A stretch of DNA of 64,000 nucleotides from Candidatus Obscuribacterales bacterium (GCA_019744775.1 JAIETZ010000001.1:776724-840723), one strand, 5' to 3'. Positions 26,157 to 35,715 are shown, counted from the stretch's first letter. The notes: a model not told the origin generated them from the sequence alone. A program made the numbers and translations.

Positions 26157-26432
26157 TCACTTCCGATAGTGTTTTTCGAGCCACCATTGCTTGACGATTG
26201 GCAGAGATTGAGCTGATAAAACATAGCCCGCCACGGGAATTAGGGCATCAATCCAACACTTCGGATCCCCAATAGCGGCAAACATGAACCCTGTTATCAA
26301 GTAGGTCAGCATGCTGATGACGACTCGCCTATACAGGCAAACTTCCCAGGCTTTGTCCGCCTCAACCCGCAGGTTTCGCTCCCGAATCTGCCCGAGTTCT
26401 TGCTCTAAGACCGCTAGCCTGTCCTCTAACAT
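26157..26432 (-). CDS. Small membrane protein, unknown
   Basis: 91 aa from the ATG at 26432, chosen because TAGGAGT is 7 nt upstream; an upstream in-frame start is at 26468. An N-terminal coiled coil (MLEDRLAVLEQELGQIRERN) is followed by two hydrophobic helices (VVISMLTYLITGFMFAAIG and WIDALIPVAGYVLSAQSL) and a basic end KQWWLEKHYRK. I recognise the general pattern of small two-helix proteins found widely in bacteria but no named family. Its start overlaps the end of mnmH by 7 nt, so it is the last gene of the dut-dap-rnj-mnmH operon. Confidence 0.75.
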   Translation of the reverse strand: MLEDRLAVLEQELGQIRERNLRVEADKAWEVCLYRRVVISMLTYLITGFMFAAIGDPKCWIDALIPVAGYVLSAQSLPIVKQWWLEKHYRK

Positions 26433-27481
26433 CCGGAAACTCCTAGTTCGCTTGCAACGGACTGGCATATTTGACTGGCAGCTGCCGCTGGATCATCCCC
26501 CGAAATAGTAACAGCGTATGGAGCCATTTCCGCAATTTGCCTACTATAGAGAGGATCGTAATACGCAACGAGCAGACGCTCGGCAACTTGGTTCAATTTA
26601 CCTTCCTCGGCCAATTCGCGAAGTTCTGCTATTGTCTGTCCCCCTAGACGTTCTCTAAGCCTATTCAACGAATTGAGTGCATGTTGTCGTGCTACGTCCG
26701 TTTGCTGCGCATATTCTTGCACCAGACGCGCCGTTCTGGTTTCTATCGAACCGGTTATCAAAACTTTTGGCTGAGAACTAATACAGTCAAGCAAGCGTTT
26801 AGGTAGATTGAGATTACCAATCTTACGCCCTTCTGCTTCCAGGAAAACAACCCCACCTTTAACTGCTTTCAGTCGGTCGTAAATTGCCGCTTCGAAATTT
26901 TTCTGAGTTGGTTGCTTACCCAGACCAATGCCACCAAAAGCAGAACCACGATGATTAGCAAGTCCTTCCAAATCCAGCACTTGCATTCCCAGTTCTTCCA
27001 GCTCATTGAGAATTTCCGTCTTGCCAGTACCTGTAAGCCCTTGCAGAACAACAGCATTAAAAGTCCAGTCGCCAGATTCTAGAAATTCAATGACTTCCTT
27101 ACGCCAGGCTTTGTAGCCACCTGTCAGGCGAAAGCAGTCTAGACCGACAACACTGAGAAAACTTGCCACCGCTTCGCTACGCAATCCACCACGCCAGCAA
27201 TGAACAACCAATGGCTGTCCATGCTTGCGCATCCCAAAAATCCTATCGACAATCTCAGGAATTTTGGGCGATATAAACTTCAGCGCCAGTCTTTTAGCAG
27301 GTAGCTCACCCTCAGCCTTATACAGCATGCCAACTTGCGCGCGCTCCATATCAGACAGAAGAGGAACATTCACTGCACTGAGAATACGCTCTTCCTCATA
27401 TTCGCAAGGCGAGCGGACGTCAATTACTAGCGCATCTTTCAGCTCATTGAATTGCTTGGGCGATAGTTCCCGCCATGTCAT
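26426..27481 (-). CDS. mnmH: tRNA 2-selenouridine synthase
   Basis: Converts 2-thiouridine to 2-selenouridine at tRNA position 34 through a geranylated intermediate; 351 aa. N-terminal rhodanese domain with the catalytic Cys in VVHCWRGGLRSEA (about residue 97), then a P-loop domain LTGTGKTEILNEL at about residue 153. LDLEGLANHRGSAFGG and FLEAEGRKIGNLNLP are family motifs. Selenophosphate synthase is not in the window, so whether selenation occurs is open. It lies 14 nt after rnj. Confidence 0.93.
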   Translation of the reverse strand: MTWRELSPKQFNELKDALVIDVRSPCEYEEERILSAVNVPLLSDMERAQVGMLYKAEGELPAKRLALKFISPKIPEIVDRIFGMRKHGQPLVVHCWRGGLRSEAVASFLSVVGLDCFRLTGGYKAWRKEVIEFLESGDWTFNAVVLQGLTGTGKTEILNELEELGMQVLDLEGLANHRGSAFGGIGLGKQPTQKNFEAAIYDRLKAVKGGVVFLEAEGRKIGNLNLPKRLLDCISSQPKVLITGSIETRTARLVQEYAQQTDVARQHALNSLNRLRERLGGQTIAELRELAEEGKLNQVAERLLVAYYDPLYSRQIAEMAPYAVTISGDDPAAAASQICQSVASELGVSGC

Positions 27482-27495
27482 AGAAAATACCTAGT

Positions 27496-29244
27496 CTACT
27501 TAGATAAAGACTTTGCTTTAGCAGCAGCGACTTCCTGTAATACCACTTGTACTAGCGGATTGGATTTAACTTTATCGGCAAAATGCCCTTGCAATACTTC
27601 CTTGATGTAAGTCTTGAGCTCACCATCAGCCAAGGATCCAACTACGGCTTTATCCTTGAGACTGTTCAATATTTCATGCTTGACTCGCTCGACCAAGTCA
27701 TCTGGCGTAACACCGCCAGGCAAATTTAGTCCGCGCATGGCTACATCTGGTCCAGCAAGCACATTCTTCTTGTGATCAAGAGTGAGTGCAACTACAACCA
27801 TACCGTCTTCAGCCAAGTGGCGTCTTTCTTCAAGGATAGTCTCATCAATTTCCCAGGCGCGCGACGAGTCAACCAGAATCACACCCGCTTTAACTGGCGG
27901 CAGTATCTGTCCTTTATCTTTGGTGAGTTCTACAACGTCGCCGTTATCGATAATGAAGACATTTTCTGGCTTAACACCACACTCAACAGCGAGCTCTCCG
28001 TGTTTGACTAGCATTCTGTATTCGCCGTGCACAGGAATGAAATACTTCGGCTTGCACAAATTAATCATCAATTTCTGCTCTTCACGGCAGGCGTGTCCAG
28101 AAACGTGAATGCCCGCATCTCGTCCGTAAATTACATTAGCTCCGCGCACTGACAAAGCATTAATAGTGTTAGCGATTGATCTTTCATTACCCGGAATCGG
28201 CGTAGCAGAAATAATTACTGTATCGCCAGAAACAATTTGTATTTGCTTGTGCGCATTATTGGCGATGCGTGTCAGCGCCGACATCGGCTCACCCTGACTG
28301 CCTGTGGTGAGAATCACCACTTTGTCCGGCGGCATCTTATTTACTTCTTCCACTGGGACTAGTAGTCCATCCGGGAAAGTCATATATCCAAGTTCTCTCG
28401 ATATCGCAGCAAGATTGAGCATTGAACGTCCCAATACCGCTACTTTACGATCGTATTTGACAGCTGCCTGCAATATCTGTTTTACACGATGCACGTTGCT
28501 GGCAAAAGTAGTGACGATGATTCGCTTTTGTGCATTGGCAAATACTTCGTCTAATTTTCTCCAAACAGTGCGCTCTGATGGTGTATATCCTTCGCGTTCG
28601 GTGTTGGTGCTATCTGATAACAGAGCAAGAATTCCATCCTCACTAGCAGCCGTCAAACTGGCAATGTCATAGAGCTCACCATCTACTGGGGTGAAGTCAA
28701 ACTTGAAGTCACCTGTATGCACTACTGTCCCAACAGGTGTCTCAATAATTAGGCTAAATGAATCAGCAATTGAGTGAGTGCAACGAATGAACTTAACTCT
28801 GAAACATCCTATTTGAACTACCTGACGCGGATGTACTTTCGTAAGCGTTGTGCGATCCTGTAGACCAATTTCACTTAATTTGCCTTCCAGCAACCCAAGC
28901 GCCAACGCCGGTCCATAAATAACAGGCACAGTTATGTCCCTGAGCATAAACGGAACACCACCTATGTGGTCTTCATGTCCGTGTGTGATAGCCAGCCCTT
29001 TTATCTTGTGCTGATTTTCTCTTAAATAATCCAGCCCAGGCAAAACAAGATCAACACCCAACATATCATCAGAAGGAAACGCCAGTCCAGCATCGGCAAG
29101 CATAATGTCATCGCCATATTCAATGACCATTGTGTTTTTGCCGATTTCGCCGAGTCCACCCAAAGGAATGATTTTCAGTCCACCTAAGGGCTTATTTCCT
29201 TCGGTCTTTTGGCGTGACTTATCTACTGACACCAAACACCTCAT
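27496..29244 (-). CDS. rnj: Ribonuclease J
   Basis: Beta-CASP metallo-beta-lactamase ribonuclease with 5'-exo and endo activity, the main RNA turnover enzyme in lineages lacking RNase E; about 582 aa. Zinc motif ITHGHEDHIGG (about residue 85), then HTGDFKFD, the beta-CASP SDSTN and TTFASNVHRV, and PVHGEYRML near residue 385. The start is uncertain: ATG 29244 has no clear ribosome site, while GTG 29232 has GAGGTG 4 nt upstream. Both overlap the end of dapA. Confidence 0.94.
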   Translation of the reverse strand: MRCLVSVDKSRQKTEGNKPLGGLKIIPLGGLGEIGKNTMVIEYGDDIMLADAGLAFPSDDMLGVDLVLPGLDYLRENQHKIKGLAITHGHEDHIGGVPFMLRDITVPVIYGPALALGLLEGKLSEIGLQDRTTLTKVHPRQVVQIGCFRVKFIRCTHSIADSFSLIIETPVGTVVHTGDFKFDFTPVDGELYDIASLTAASEDGILALLSDSTNTEREGYTPSERTVWRKLDEVFANAQKRIIVTTFASNVHRVKQILQAAVKYDRKVAVLGRSMLNLAAISRELGYMTFPDGLLVPVEEVNKMPPDKVVILTTGSQGEPMSALTRIANNAHKQIQIVSGDTVIISATPIPGNERSIANTINALSVRGANVIYGRDAGIHVSGHACREEQKLMINLCKPKYFIPVHGEYRMLVKHGELAVECGVKPENVFIIDNGDVVELTKDKGQILPPVKAGVILVDSSRAWEIDETILEERRHLAEDGMVVVALTLDHKKNVLAGPDVAMRGLNLPGGVTPDDLVERVKHEILNSLKDKAVVGSLADGELKTYIKEVLQGHFADKVKSNPLVQVVLQEVAAAKAKSLSK

Positions 29245-30169
29245 TTTGTACAACACCGGCAACCGATGTCGTTTCAAGCTTCAATTCTGCCATAAGCTTA
29301 TCGAGAATTTCCATGTGGCTCTTCTCCGGACCGACCAATGGCAGTCTCAAGTGTGGCTGACAGAGTCCCATCTTCGAGAGAACATACTTAACGCAAGCCG
29401 GATTAGGCGACAAGAAAAGCGCTTTGAACAGCGGCAGGTAATCGTAATGGAAAAGCCTTGCCTTTGCGTGATCGCCTGTGAAGAAGGCATCGATCATTTT
29501 TGCAATCGGCTTGCCCACAACATGACTCGCAACACTTACTACACCACAAGCACCAGCTGAAAGAAACGGCAACGTCAAATAGTCATCACCAGAGTAGATG
29601 CGAAAATCTTCGCGAATCTTACCAGCAATTTCAGCTGCTTGATCAACACTTCCTGTTGAATCCTTCAGCGCATGAACATGCGGGCAACGACTAGCAATTT
29701 CAACTACTGTATCGACATTGATGTTGACGCCCGTTCTGCCCGGAATGTTGTATAGCATTGTCGGCACTTCTACTGATTTCATTACAGTCTCAAAGTGAGC
29801 CAAGAGTCCCTGTTGGCTAGGCTTATTGTAATAAGGAGCCACAAGCAATAATCCATCAGCACCAATATCCTGAGCCCACTTACAATTCTCAATAGTCTGC
29901 GTCGTAGAATTTGATCCGGCCCCGGCAATGACTTTAGCCTTGCGAGCAGCGGCAGCGACAACTACACGCAACAAATTGCGCTTCTCTTCATGCTCCAAGG
30001 TTGGGCTTTCGCCGGTTGTCCCGGCAACCACAATGGATGTCGTGCCATTCTTGATCAAGTGTTCGACAATGGCTGTGACTGCCTTATAGTCGATCGACAT
30101 ATCGTCCTTGAAAGGCGTGACCATTGCTGTCACTACTTTTCCAAACACAGGCGAATTAACTCCAATCAT
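29219..30169 (-). CDS. dapA: 4-hydroxy-tetrahydrodipicolinate synthase
   Basis: Condenses pyruvate with aspartate semialdehyde, the first committed step to lysine and diaminopimelate; 316 aa. The catalytic Tyr is in MLYNIPGRTGVN (about residue 140) and the Schiff-base Lys in HALKDSTGSVD (about 168). GTTGESPTL near residue 50 is the pyruvate-binding loop. GGAGGAAGAAGCAACC precedes the ATG. About 20 residues beyond the usual C-terminus (ETTSVAGVVQNEVFG) are present and overlap the start of rnj. Confidence 0.96.
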   Translation of the reverse strand: MIGVNSPVFGKVVTAMVTPFKDDMSIDYKAVTAIVEHLIKNGTTSIVVAGTTGESPTLEHEEKRNLLRVVVAAAARKAKVIAGAGSNSTTQTIENCKWAQDIGADGLLLVAPYYNKPSQQGLLAHFETVMKSVEVPTMLYNIPGRTGVNINVDTVVEIASRCPHVHALKDSTGSVDQAAEIAGKIREDFRIYSGDDYLTLPFLSAGACGVVSVASHVVGKPIAKMIDAFFTGDHAKARLFHYDYLPLFKALFLSPNPACVKYVLSKMGLCQPHLRLPLVGPEKSHMEILDKLMAELKLETTSVAGVVQNEVFGVSR

Positions 30170-30189
30170 GGTTGCTTCTTCCTCCAGAC

Positions 30190-31224
30190 TTATGTGGTCA
30201 CTTGCTGTTTAAGCAAGTTATGTTTAACTAGATACTCAGCAATACGGACGGCATTAAGTGCAGCACCGATACGCAAATTGTCGGCAACCACCCAAAGATT
30301 TATGCCATTGGGCGACGAGGTGTCATGGCGAATACGTCCGACATAAACAGGATCAGCACCAGCTGCTTCCACTGGTGTTGGATAAATTCCTTCACTTGGA
30401 CTATCCCACACTTCAACTGCCGGGCTAGAAGCAAGAATTTGTCTAGCCTCGACAGGTGACAATGGCTTTTCAAAATCAATTGTTACTGATTCGCTATGTC
30501 CAATCACGACAGGCACACGCACCGCAGTAGCTGTAATCGGCAGCTCCGGCAAATCAAGCATTTTGCGGCTTTCATTTACCAACTTCATCTCTTCTTTGGT
30601 ATAGCCGTTATCGAGAAACTTATCGATCTGCGGAATTAAGTTGAAGGCAATCTGATGTTGGAATACAGAAGGCGTGTAATCTTCGTTATTCATGATTGCA
30701 CGCGTCTGATGCTCAAGCTCATCAATTGCTTCTTTTCCTGCTCCACTTACCGATTGATAAGTAGTAACAATCACTCTCTTCAATCCGGCAGCTTCATGCA
30801 ATGGCTTCAACACAACAACCAACTGCGCTGTCGAGCAATTAGGATTAGCAATAATGCCTTTGTGCTTGTGCAACGCCTTAGCATTTACTTCCGGCACAAC
30901 CAATGGAACTTCCGCATCCATACGAAAAGCATTTGAGTTGTCGATAACGCATGCACCAGCAGCTACGGCAGCCGGAGCCAAGCGCTTGCTTATTTCTTCG
31001 CCTGCAGAGGCAAGAACAATGTCTATGCCTTTGAACGACTCAGGAGTTGCTTCCTGCACCGGATAAGACACGCCTTTGAATGTCAGGCTTGCTTCTTTTG
31101 AACGTGAACTAGCCAACAAACGCAATTCACCGACTGGAAAATTTCTTTCTTCCAAAACCGCCAGAAGCTCAGCGCCCACTCTACCGGTGGCACCGAGAAT
31201 TGCAACATTTATTGGCTTACTCAA
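30190..31224 (-). CDS. asd: Aspartate-semialdehyde dehydrogenase
   Basis: Reduces aspartyl phosphate to the semialdehyde that feeds dapA; 344 aa. NADP site NVAILGATGRVGAELL at the N-terminus, catalytic Cys in ANPNCSTAQLVVVLKPL (about residue 130), SVSGAGKEA (about 160), and the PVVIGHSESVTID His region (about 245). The start is TTG at 31224, supported by AAAGGAATCGAAA upstream and by the need for the full first strand. Neighbours dapB and dapA supply the rest of the branch. Confidence 0.95.
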   Translation of the reverse strand: MSKPINVAILGATGRVGAELLAVLEERNFPVGELRLLASSRSKEASLTFKGVSYPVQEATPESFKGIDIVLASAGEEISKRLAPAAVAAGACVIDNSNAFRMDAEVPLVVPEVNAKALHKHKGIIANPNCSTAQLVVVLKPLHEAAGLKRVIVTTYQSVSGAGKEAIDELEHQTRAIMNNEDYTPSVFQHQIAFNLIPQIDKFLDNGYTKEEMKLVNESRKMLDLPELPITATAVRVPVVIGHSESVTIDFEKPLSPVEARQILASSPAVEVWDSPSEGIYPTPVEAAGADPVYVGRIRHDTSSPNGINLWVVADNLRIGAALNAVRIAEYLVKHNLLKQQVTT

Positions 31225-31241
31225 TTTCGATTCCTTTCAAA

Positions 31242-32078
31242 CTAACAAACTGATGAAGGTTGTTTGTCTCCCATAAGCACATTTTCCAGACCAACTTCGA
31301 GATGATCCAGTTTCATCACTTCCTTACAAGCAAGCAGAATTCCGCGAATGTAGCATTCGGTATTCATGCCGTCATGACGAATAGTCAAAAGCTCACCTTC
31401 AGCACCGAAGATAACTTCCTGGTGTGAAATAAGTCCCGGCAAACGCAATGAGTGCACATGCACGCCTGATGAATGTCTACCACCACGAGCTCCATCAAGA
31501 AGCTCTTTCTCGTCTGTCGGCGGATTGAACTTATTACTTACTTCAGCAAGCTTACGAGCCGTAAACATCGCTGTACCCGATGGCGCATCTTTCTTGCCCG
31601 TGTTGTGCATCTCAACAACTTCCACATGCGGGAAGAACTTTGCTGCTTGCTTGGCAAATTCCATCATCAACACAGCGCCCAAAGAAAAGTTAGGAACAAC
31701 CATGCCGCCCATCTTTGCTTTATTAGCTGTCTCTTGCAGCAACTTAACTGCTTCCGGATCAACACCTGATGTACCGACGACAGGACGCACGCCACGCTCG
31801 AGCGCGAGCTTCGCTATTTCAACTGACGCTTCAGCTTCAGTAAAATCAAGAACAACATCCGGCTTATTGAAGTCCAGCATGTCGAGGAAACTTTCGCCAA
31901 CGAGAATTCCTGTCTTGCCTTCGCCAATCAATTCACCGATGTCTGTGCCGGCATAACTTGCGCCAGGTCTACCAAAGCCACCGATTAATTCCAAGTCTTT
32001 GTCGGCAAGCATTGCCTTGGCAGTCGCACGACCAAATCGTCCATTGATACCAGCGATAGCAACTTTGATTTTAGCCAT
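31242..32078 (-). CDS. dapB: 4-hydroxy-tetrahydrodipicolinate reductase
   Basis: NAD(P)H-dependent second step toward diaminopimelate, 278 aa. Cofactor motif VAIAGINGRFGRATAKAM, VLDFTEAEASVE (about residue 88), PVVGTSG, PNFSLGAVLMMEF (about 137), and the catalytic HNTGKKDAPSGTAM (about 162). Only the first His of the usual HHRHK is kept, here as MHNTGKK, with the second Lys in place. Its ATG overlaps the dut stop by one base. Confidence 0.95.
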   Translation of the reverse strand: MAKIKVAIAGINGRFGRATAKAMLADKDLELIGGFGRPGASYAGTDIGELIGEGKTGILVGESFLDMLDFNKPDVVLDFTEAEASVEIAKLALERGVRPVVGTSGVDPEAVKLLQETANKAKMGGMVVPNFSLGAVLMMEFAKQAAKFFPHVEVVEMHNTGKKDAPSGTAMFTARKLAEVSNKFNPPTDEKELLDGARGGRHSSGVHVHSLRLPGLISHQEVIFGAEGELLTIRHDGMNTECYIRGILLACKEVMKLDHLEVGLENVLMGDKQPSSVC

Positions 32079-32560
32079 TAGTTAACTCCTGAGCTAATTC
32101 CTGCAGCAAACATATCTTTGCCGGTAGACCCGAAGCCACCAGCTCCACGCTGTCCGCCTGCATCCAATTCATCAACTTCAATTACTTCAACGCGCGGTAC
32201 AGGCGTAATTAGCAATTGCGCAATTCTTTCACCTGGTTGGAATGTGTAAGCTTCATCACCGTGATTGATAGCCAACACAGTAACTTCACCACGATAATCA
32301 CTATCAATTGTGCCGACACAGTTGGTCAAACTAATTCCAGCTTTTGCTGCTAATCCTGAGCGCGGTCTTACTTGCCCTTCATAGCCAGGCGGAATTTCAA
32401 TCGTTATTCCTGTCGGAATTCCTGTGCGCTTGCCCGGCTCTAAAATAATTGGTTCGCTAATACCGGCAGTCAAATCCATTCCCGCTGAACCGGCAGTTGC
32501 ATAACGCGGAACATCCTTGCAATTAGGTAACTTCTTTACTTTGAGCTTGACTGGCTGCAC
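32078..32560 (-). CDS. dut: dUTP diphosphatase
   Basis: Trimeric dUTPase, 160 aa. All five motifs are visible: AGSAGMDLTA, RPRSGLAAKAGI, GTIDSDYRGEV (with the catalytic Asp), GERIAQLLI, and GAGGFGSTGKD. The start is GTG with CAGGGAGAATCAAA upstream. It heads the minus-strand operon down to 26157. A perfect -10 hexamer stands about 80 nt upstream. Confidence 0.97.
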   Translation of the reverse strand: MQPVKLKVKKLPNCKDVPRYATAGSAGMDLTAGISEPIILEPGKRTGIPTGITIEIPPGYEGQVRPRSGLAAKAGISLTNCVGTIDSDYRGEVTVLAINHGDEAYTFQPGERIAQLLITPVPRVEVIEVDELDAGGQRGAGGFGSTGKDMFAAGISSGVN

Positions 32561-32640
32561 TTTGATTCTCCCTGTAAATCTACTACGCGTTCTGGGCGCG
32601 CCCGCCGGGCAACGCCTAATTTTGTAGGTAAAGCTTGTCT

Positions 32641-32646
32641 ATTATA
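32641..32646 (-). promoter_or_regulatory. -10 element for dut operon
   Basis: TATAAT on the minus strand, 81 nt before the dut GTG. No good -35 is seen at 16-18 nt, so either an activator or an atypical -35 is involved. The leader between it and dut includes a GC-rich dyad GGGCGCGCCC. Confidence 0.45.
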
Positions 32647-32737
32647 TTTGATCTGGTCTGATACTTCCTAACAAAAAGACCAGCACGGCAAACCTGCGGA
32701 GATGACATTAGAAATAGTTGAAATTGCCAAGGTTTTG

Positions 32738-33094
32738 CTAGTCCCGACGATGGAGTCCGCCCAGGCTTTCGATTTCTCTCACTTCCAGACAAATCTTCTC
32801 AGCAGCACCTGAATAAGCCAGCATGGACACTTCATATTGCGATTGTAAATTCAACCAAAAGTCCGGAGTGGTTTTAAATACTTTTGCCAATCTAAAGGCG
32901 GTATCAGCAGTTAAATTACGTTTGCCGCCTACTATCATAATGATCCTGCTCAGAGGAATTCCCATGTGCAGCGCCAGTTGTGTTGCGCTCAGATTCAATG
33001 GCTCCATAAACTCACTCTTTAATATCTCACCAGGGTGGATTGGGGGAAGCGAGTCACCATCTTTGTATTTAGTGGTAGTCCGTAATTTCGACAT
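32738..33094 (-). CDS. higA: HigA-type XRE antitoxin
   Basis: Helix-turn-helix antitoxin, 118 aa from the ATG at 33094; ATG 33106 is also possible. It has the HigA signature PPIHPGEILKSEFMEPLNLSATQLA and the recognition part RIIMIVGGKRNLTADTAFRLAKVF with FWLNLQSQYEV. It would neutralise HigB and repress the operon. The matching toxin upstream is broken, so this antitoxin may survive as a regulator or as an anti-addiction gene. Confidence 0.87.
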   Translation of the reverse strand: MSKLRTTTKYKDGDSLPPIHPGEILKSEFMEPLNLSATQLALHMGIPLSRIIMIVGGKRNLTADTAFRLAKVFKTTPDFWLNLQSQYEVSMLAYSGAAEKICLEVREIESLGGLHRRD

Positions 33095-33318
33095 CTGCAA
33101 ATCCATCACTTTCAACAGTAAAAACTGTATTGTCCAATTCTCTTGCCAGTCAAAGCCTCCAGCCTGTTTCCAGGGACCGCAGCCAAATCCTCTAAGCCTT
33201 TGGCCGCTTTTAAGATCTCCAACTTCTTTCGCGCTGAATCCTTGATACCATCAAATTGTTTGACGTACCTGTTATTTGCAAGCTCTTCCGTCTCTCGATT
33301 GCGAAAGCTCTTGATCAT
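33069..33318 (-). pseudogene. higB: HigB-type toxin with internal deletion and frameshift
   Basis: From ATG 33318 the frame reads MIKSFRNRETEELANN, then LEDLAAVPGNRLEALTG and KRIGQYSF before a premature TGA (stop at 33112). In another frame the sequence continues VESDGFADVEITDYH and stop at 33069, the family C-terminus. The conserved block expected between them (RINDQWRICF in intact HigB) is missing. So roughly ten codons plus a frame change have been lost, removing the RNase core. This is very probably an inactivated toxin. Confidence 0.75.
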
Positions 33319-33465
33319 CATACGCGTAGCGTAACATGCTAGAGATGCTATGTCAAGCGAACAGCTTGCGAGAATACACGGCTTGGGACCATTCACAACT
33401 CCTGAAGCAACTCATGACAATGCGGGTAGACCTTCTTGGCACATACGCTATAGAATTCAATATAT

Positions 33466-33540
<75 letters not shown>

Positions 33541-33546
33541 TTTTTT

Positions 33547-33585
33547 AATGAGGGTTTCGGGCTTTTGTCTGAAACCCTCATTTTT
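33547..33585 (+). terminator. Rho-independent terminator after tRNA-Thr
   Basis: ATGAGGGTTTC pairs perfectly with GAAACCCTCAT over a 12-nt loop (GGGCTTTTGTCT) and is followed by TTTT. Textbook intrinsic terminator 7 nt past the tRNA. Confidence 0.9.
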
Positions 33586-33713
33586 GACGGTGCCTATTAG
33601 GTGCAAAAGGTATTTTGAAATTTCCAGTAATCCCACTTAAGACTAGGCGGTGCTATTCCAGCAAAACGATAAAATGGCAGTAAAAATCGTGTTCAACACA
33701 AGGAGCAATTGAA

Positions 33714-34412
33714 GTGATTGAATTGCGGCTCGATTTACAAAAGGCGGAGAAAGCACCGCATCACGACTATTTCCTCAGAATGCTGCGGACACTTAATGAC
33801 TTGCTATCAACCATTCAGCTATGCGATGCCGTTGACGAGTCAACCAGCCTATCAGAAGACATCAAACTCCCACTGAAGCTCTATCTAATGCGACTGCAAC
33901 ACTCGCATCTCGTAGAGGCGTGCAAAGCGTTTATTTACATGATCAAGCCAAAGCCCGAAGCGACAACTCCGGAATATGACTGGATCTGCACGCACACCGA
34001 ATTGAAAGAACAGTTCGAACACCTAAGGAGGCTTCTAGACATTCCTATTTATCAACGGCTAATGAAATTTCGAGACACATTCGGCTTTCACTACAATCAC
34101 AAGGACGAGTCGCTCCCAACCAAAGAAGCAATTGGAATTTTGGTCAAGCTCTGGAGTCGCTTCAAGGAGCAAGAACCAAGCAATCTAAATCTTCTCCGCA
34201 GATCAGATAATACAGACGAGTCAAGATACTTTATTGCCGATCATATGATTTGGCTAGCTTTTCTAAAAAGCTTAGGATTGTCTCCGAACAACAAGGAAGC
34301 CGACAGCATCATCAAACATTTCCGAGGGGAAATTCTCGGAACCTTTATGAGCTTTGCGGAGGCGGCAATCCTAGCATGGGTTATCGATAACGGACTGAGC
34401 ACAAAACAATAG
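33714..34412 (+). CDS. Hypothetical protein, 232 aa
   Basis: No family recognised. GTG start at 33714 with AAGGAG 9 nt upstream. No signal peptide or membrane helix. The sequence looks all-helical, with conserved-looking RMLRTLNDLLSTIQLCDAV and a central FRDTFGFHYNHKDES segment. An HxxNH-like histidine cluster there recalls AbiV- or HEPN-like helical proteins, but I would not name it. It stands alone between the tRNA terminator and a 384-nt gap in the accessory region. Confidence 0.65.
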   Translation: MIELRLDLQKAEKAPHHDYFLRMLRTLNDLLSTIQLCDAVDESTSLSEDIKLPLKLYLMRLQHSHLVEACKAFIYMIKPKPEATTPEYDWICTHTELKEQFEHLRRLLDIPIYQRLMKFRDTFGFHYNHKDESLPTKEAIGILVKLWSRFKEQEPSNLNLLRRSDNTDESRYFIADHMIWLAFLKSLGLSPNNKEADSIIKHFRGEILGTFMSFAEAAILAWVIDNGLSTKQ

Positions 34413-34796
34413 TGTCTATACTGTAGGTCAAAGAGACTGTAATCAGTCTTGAGAAACTGCTGTGTTTTGACTCAAATCGCCATTGCCAAAGTTCTACGAC
34501 AAGACGAATCCGGCTATCCCGTCCGGTGCCTGTGTGCAGACACTCTCCTGTGTCAGCACAAAGACACAACAATAACCGAGCCAAAATGCAGCGATTTTTT
34601 AGAGCCGTTAACACCATAGCCTAATCAACATTGTCCCCGATCTGTGGGTTTCGGACGCCTATAAACTCCAACTAATATCTGGATAGGCTCCTCTATGGTT
34701 TACTTAGCCCGGAATTCAAGGGGGTCCAAGCGGACATGAATACCGGGCATTTGTCGCAGGTATCAAACATGCGTCATTTCGATGAGGACACGATAA
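34413..34796. other. Gene-poor gap, 384 nt
   Basis: No convincing open frame on either strand; the only long minus frame (34381-34617) is Arg/Cys-rich and unlike the neighbours. It probably carries the promoter of the secreted protein at 34797. I see no strong hairpin or repeat. Confidence 0.4.
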
Positions 34797-35372
34797 GTGA
34801 ACAGACAATTTCTAGGGCTAGTTTCATTGGTGCTTTTCGCAATACCTGCTGGGGCACAACAGCAATCTTCCGAGCCGCAACTTCTAAATCATCAGCAATC
34901 GGTCGACGCTAAAAAAAGTGGTTTGGTGGAACCCTTGGCGGAGATGTCTATCTTGTCAAAAGATATGCCCATTCAAAGACTAGGCGACATCAAAAAGATT
35001 TTTATCTCACCACTCGGCACCGCTGATGGCTCAGAGCTGATTAGGCAGAAGGTAATTAGTAAATTAGTCAAGTCAACGATCATAACTGTTGTCGAGTCGC
35101 CAGACGATGCAGATGCTATTTTGAGCGGGGCTGCGGAAGTCAGGCATCAAATGTATTTATACGGCTCTGGCTCTGGTTTAAACGGAGGCACGCGAACTTC
35201 TGCATCTTTAGTGGTACACCTGACCGGAAAGGGTAAGCAGATATTTTGGTCGGATGATATTAGGAGTAGAATTTTGATGCCTCTCAACAGTAGTTCTAAT
35301 GTTGCCGACAAATTGGTCAAGAATCTAGTTGAAGCCATTGAAGCGGACAGAAATCGAATTGCTCAAAAATAA
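34797..35372 (+). CDS. Secreted protein, possibly CsgG/DUF4410-like fold
   Basis: 191 aa, GTG start with GAGG about 9 nt upstream. Signal peptide MNRQFLGLVSLVLFAIPAGA. The mature part has a pattern seen in small envelope proteins that act with CsgG-like assemblies: KKIFISPLGTADGSELIRQKV, then ITVVESPDDADAILSGAAEV, and a final VADKLVKNLVEAIEADR helix. The strand-helix-strand layout with DADAILSG is the basis for the fold guess. No operon partner is nearby. Confidence 0.65.
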   Translation: MNRQFLGLVSLVLFAIPAGAQQQSSEPQLLNHQQSVDAKKSGLVEPLAEMSILSKDMPIQRLGDIKKIFISPLGTADGSELIRQKVISKLVKSTIITVVESPDDADAILSGAAEVRHQMYLYGSGSGLNGGTRTSASLVVHLTGKGKQIFWSDDIRSRILMPLNSSSNVADKLVKNLVEAIEADRNRIAQK

Positions 35373-35488
35373 CTAGCATCACATTGGATCGTTGCAGGAT
35401 TAAGGCGGATTGACCCTACCTATCACGGGAAACCCTGAGAGCCACTTATTAGGACTTTCAACAATCCTTCGTAAACTCGGATAAGCCG

Positions 35489-35635
35489 ATGCATGCTTAC
35501 TATGATCTCGGACAGTATTCGGAAGCCTTGCGTTGTTACGACGTAGCACTACGAATTGATCCAAGGCATGGAAGCGCCAAATTTCAGCGGGAAGAAACGC
35601 TGAAGCAAATCGAACGCTTGAGGGGACGTTCTTAG
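35489..35635 (+). pseudogene. TPR-repeat gene remnant
   Basis: A 48-codon frame encodes a single TPR unit, MHAYYDLGQYSEALRCYDV then ALRIDPRHGSAKF, and a charged tail ending LRGRS. It has no signal peptide or other repeat and an in-frame stop at 35450-35452 just upstream, so it looks like the tail of a decayed TPR gene. The rest of 35373-35715 shows nothing else I can support. Confidence 0.4.
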
Positions 35636-35715
35636 GAACAGGTTGGATGTTCGTTCATTCGGACTGATAGGACATCCCTTATTTCACAGCGTGTAGCCAG
35701 GCTTTGATGTCTCAA

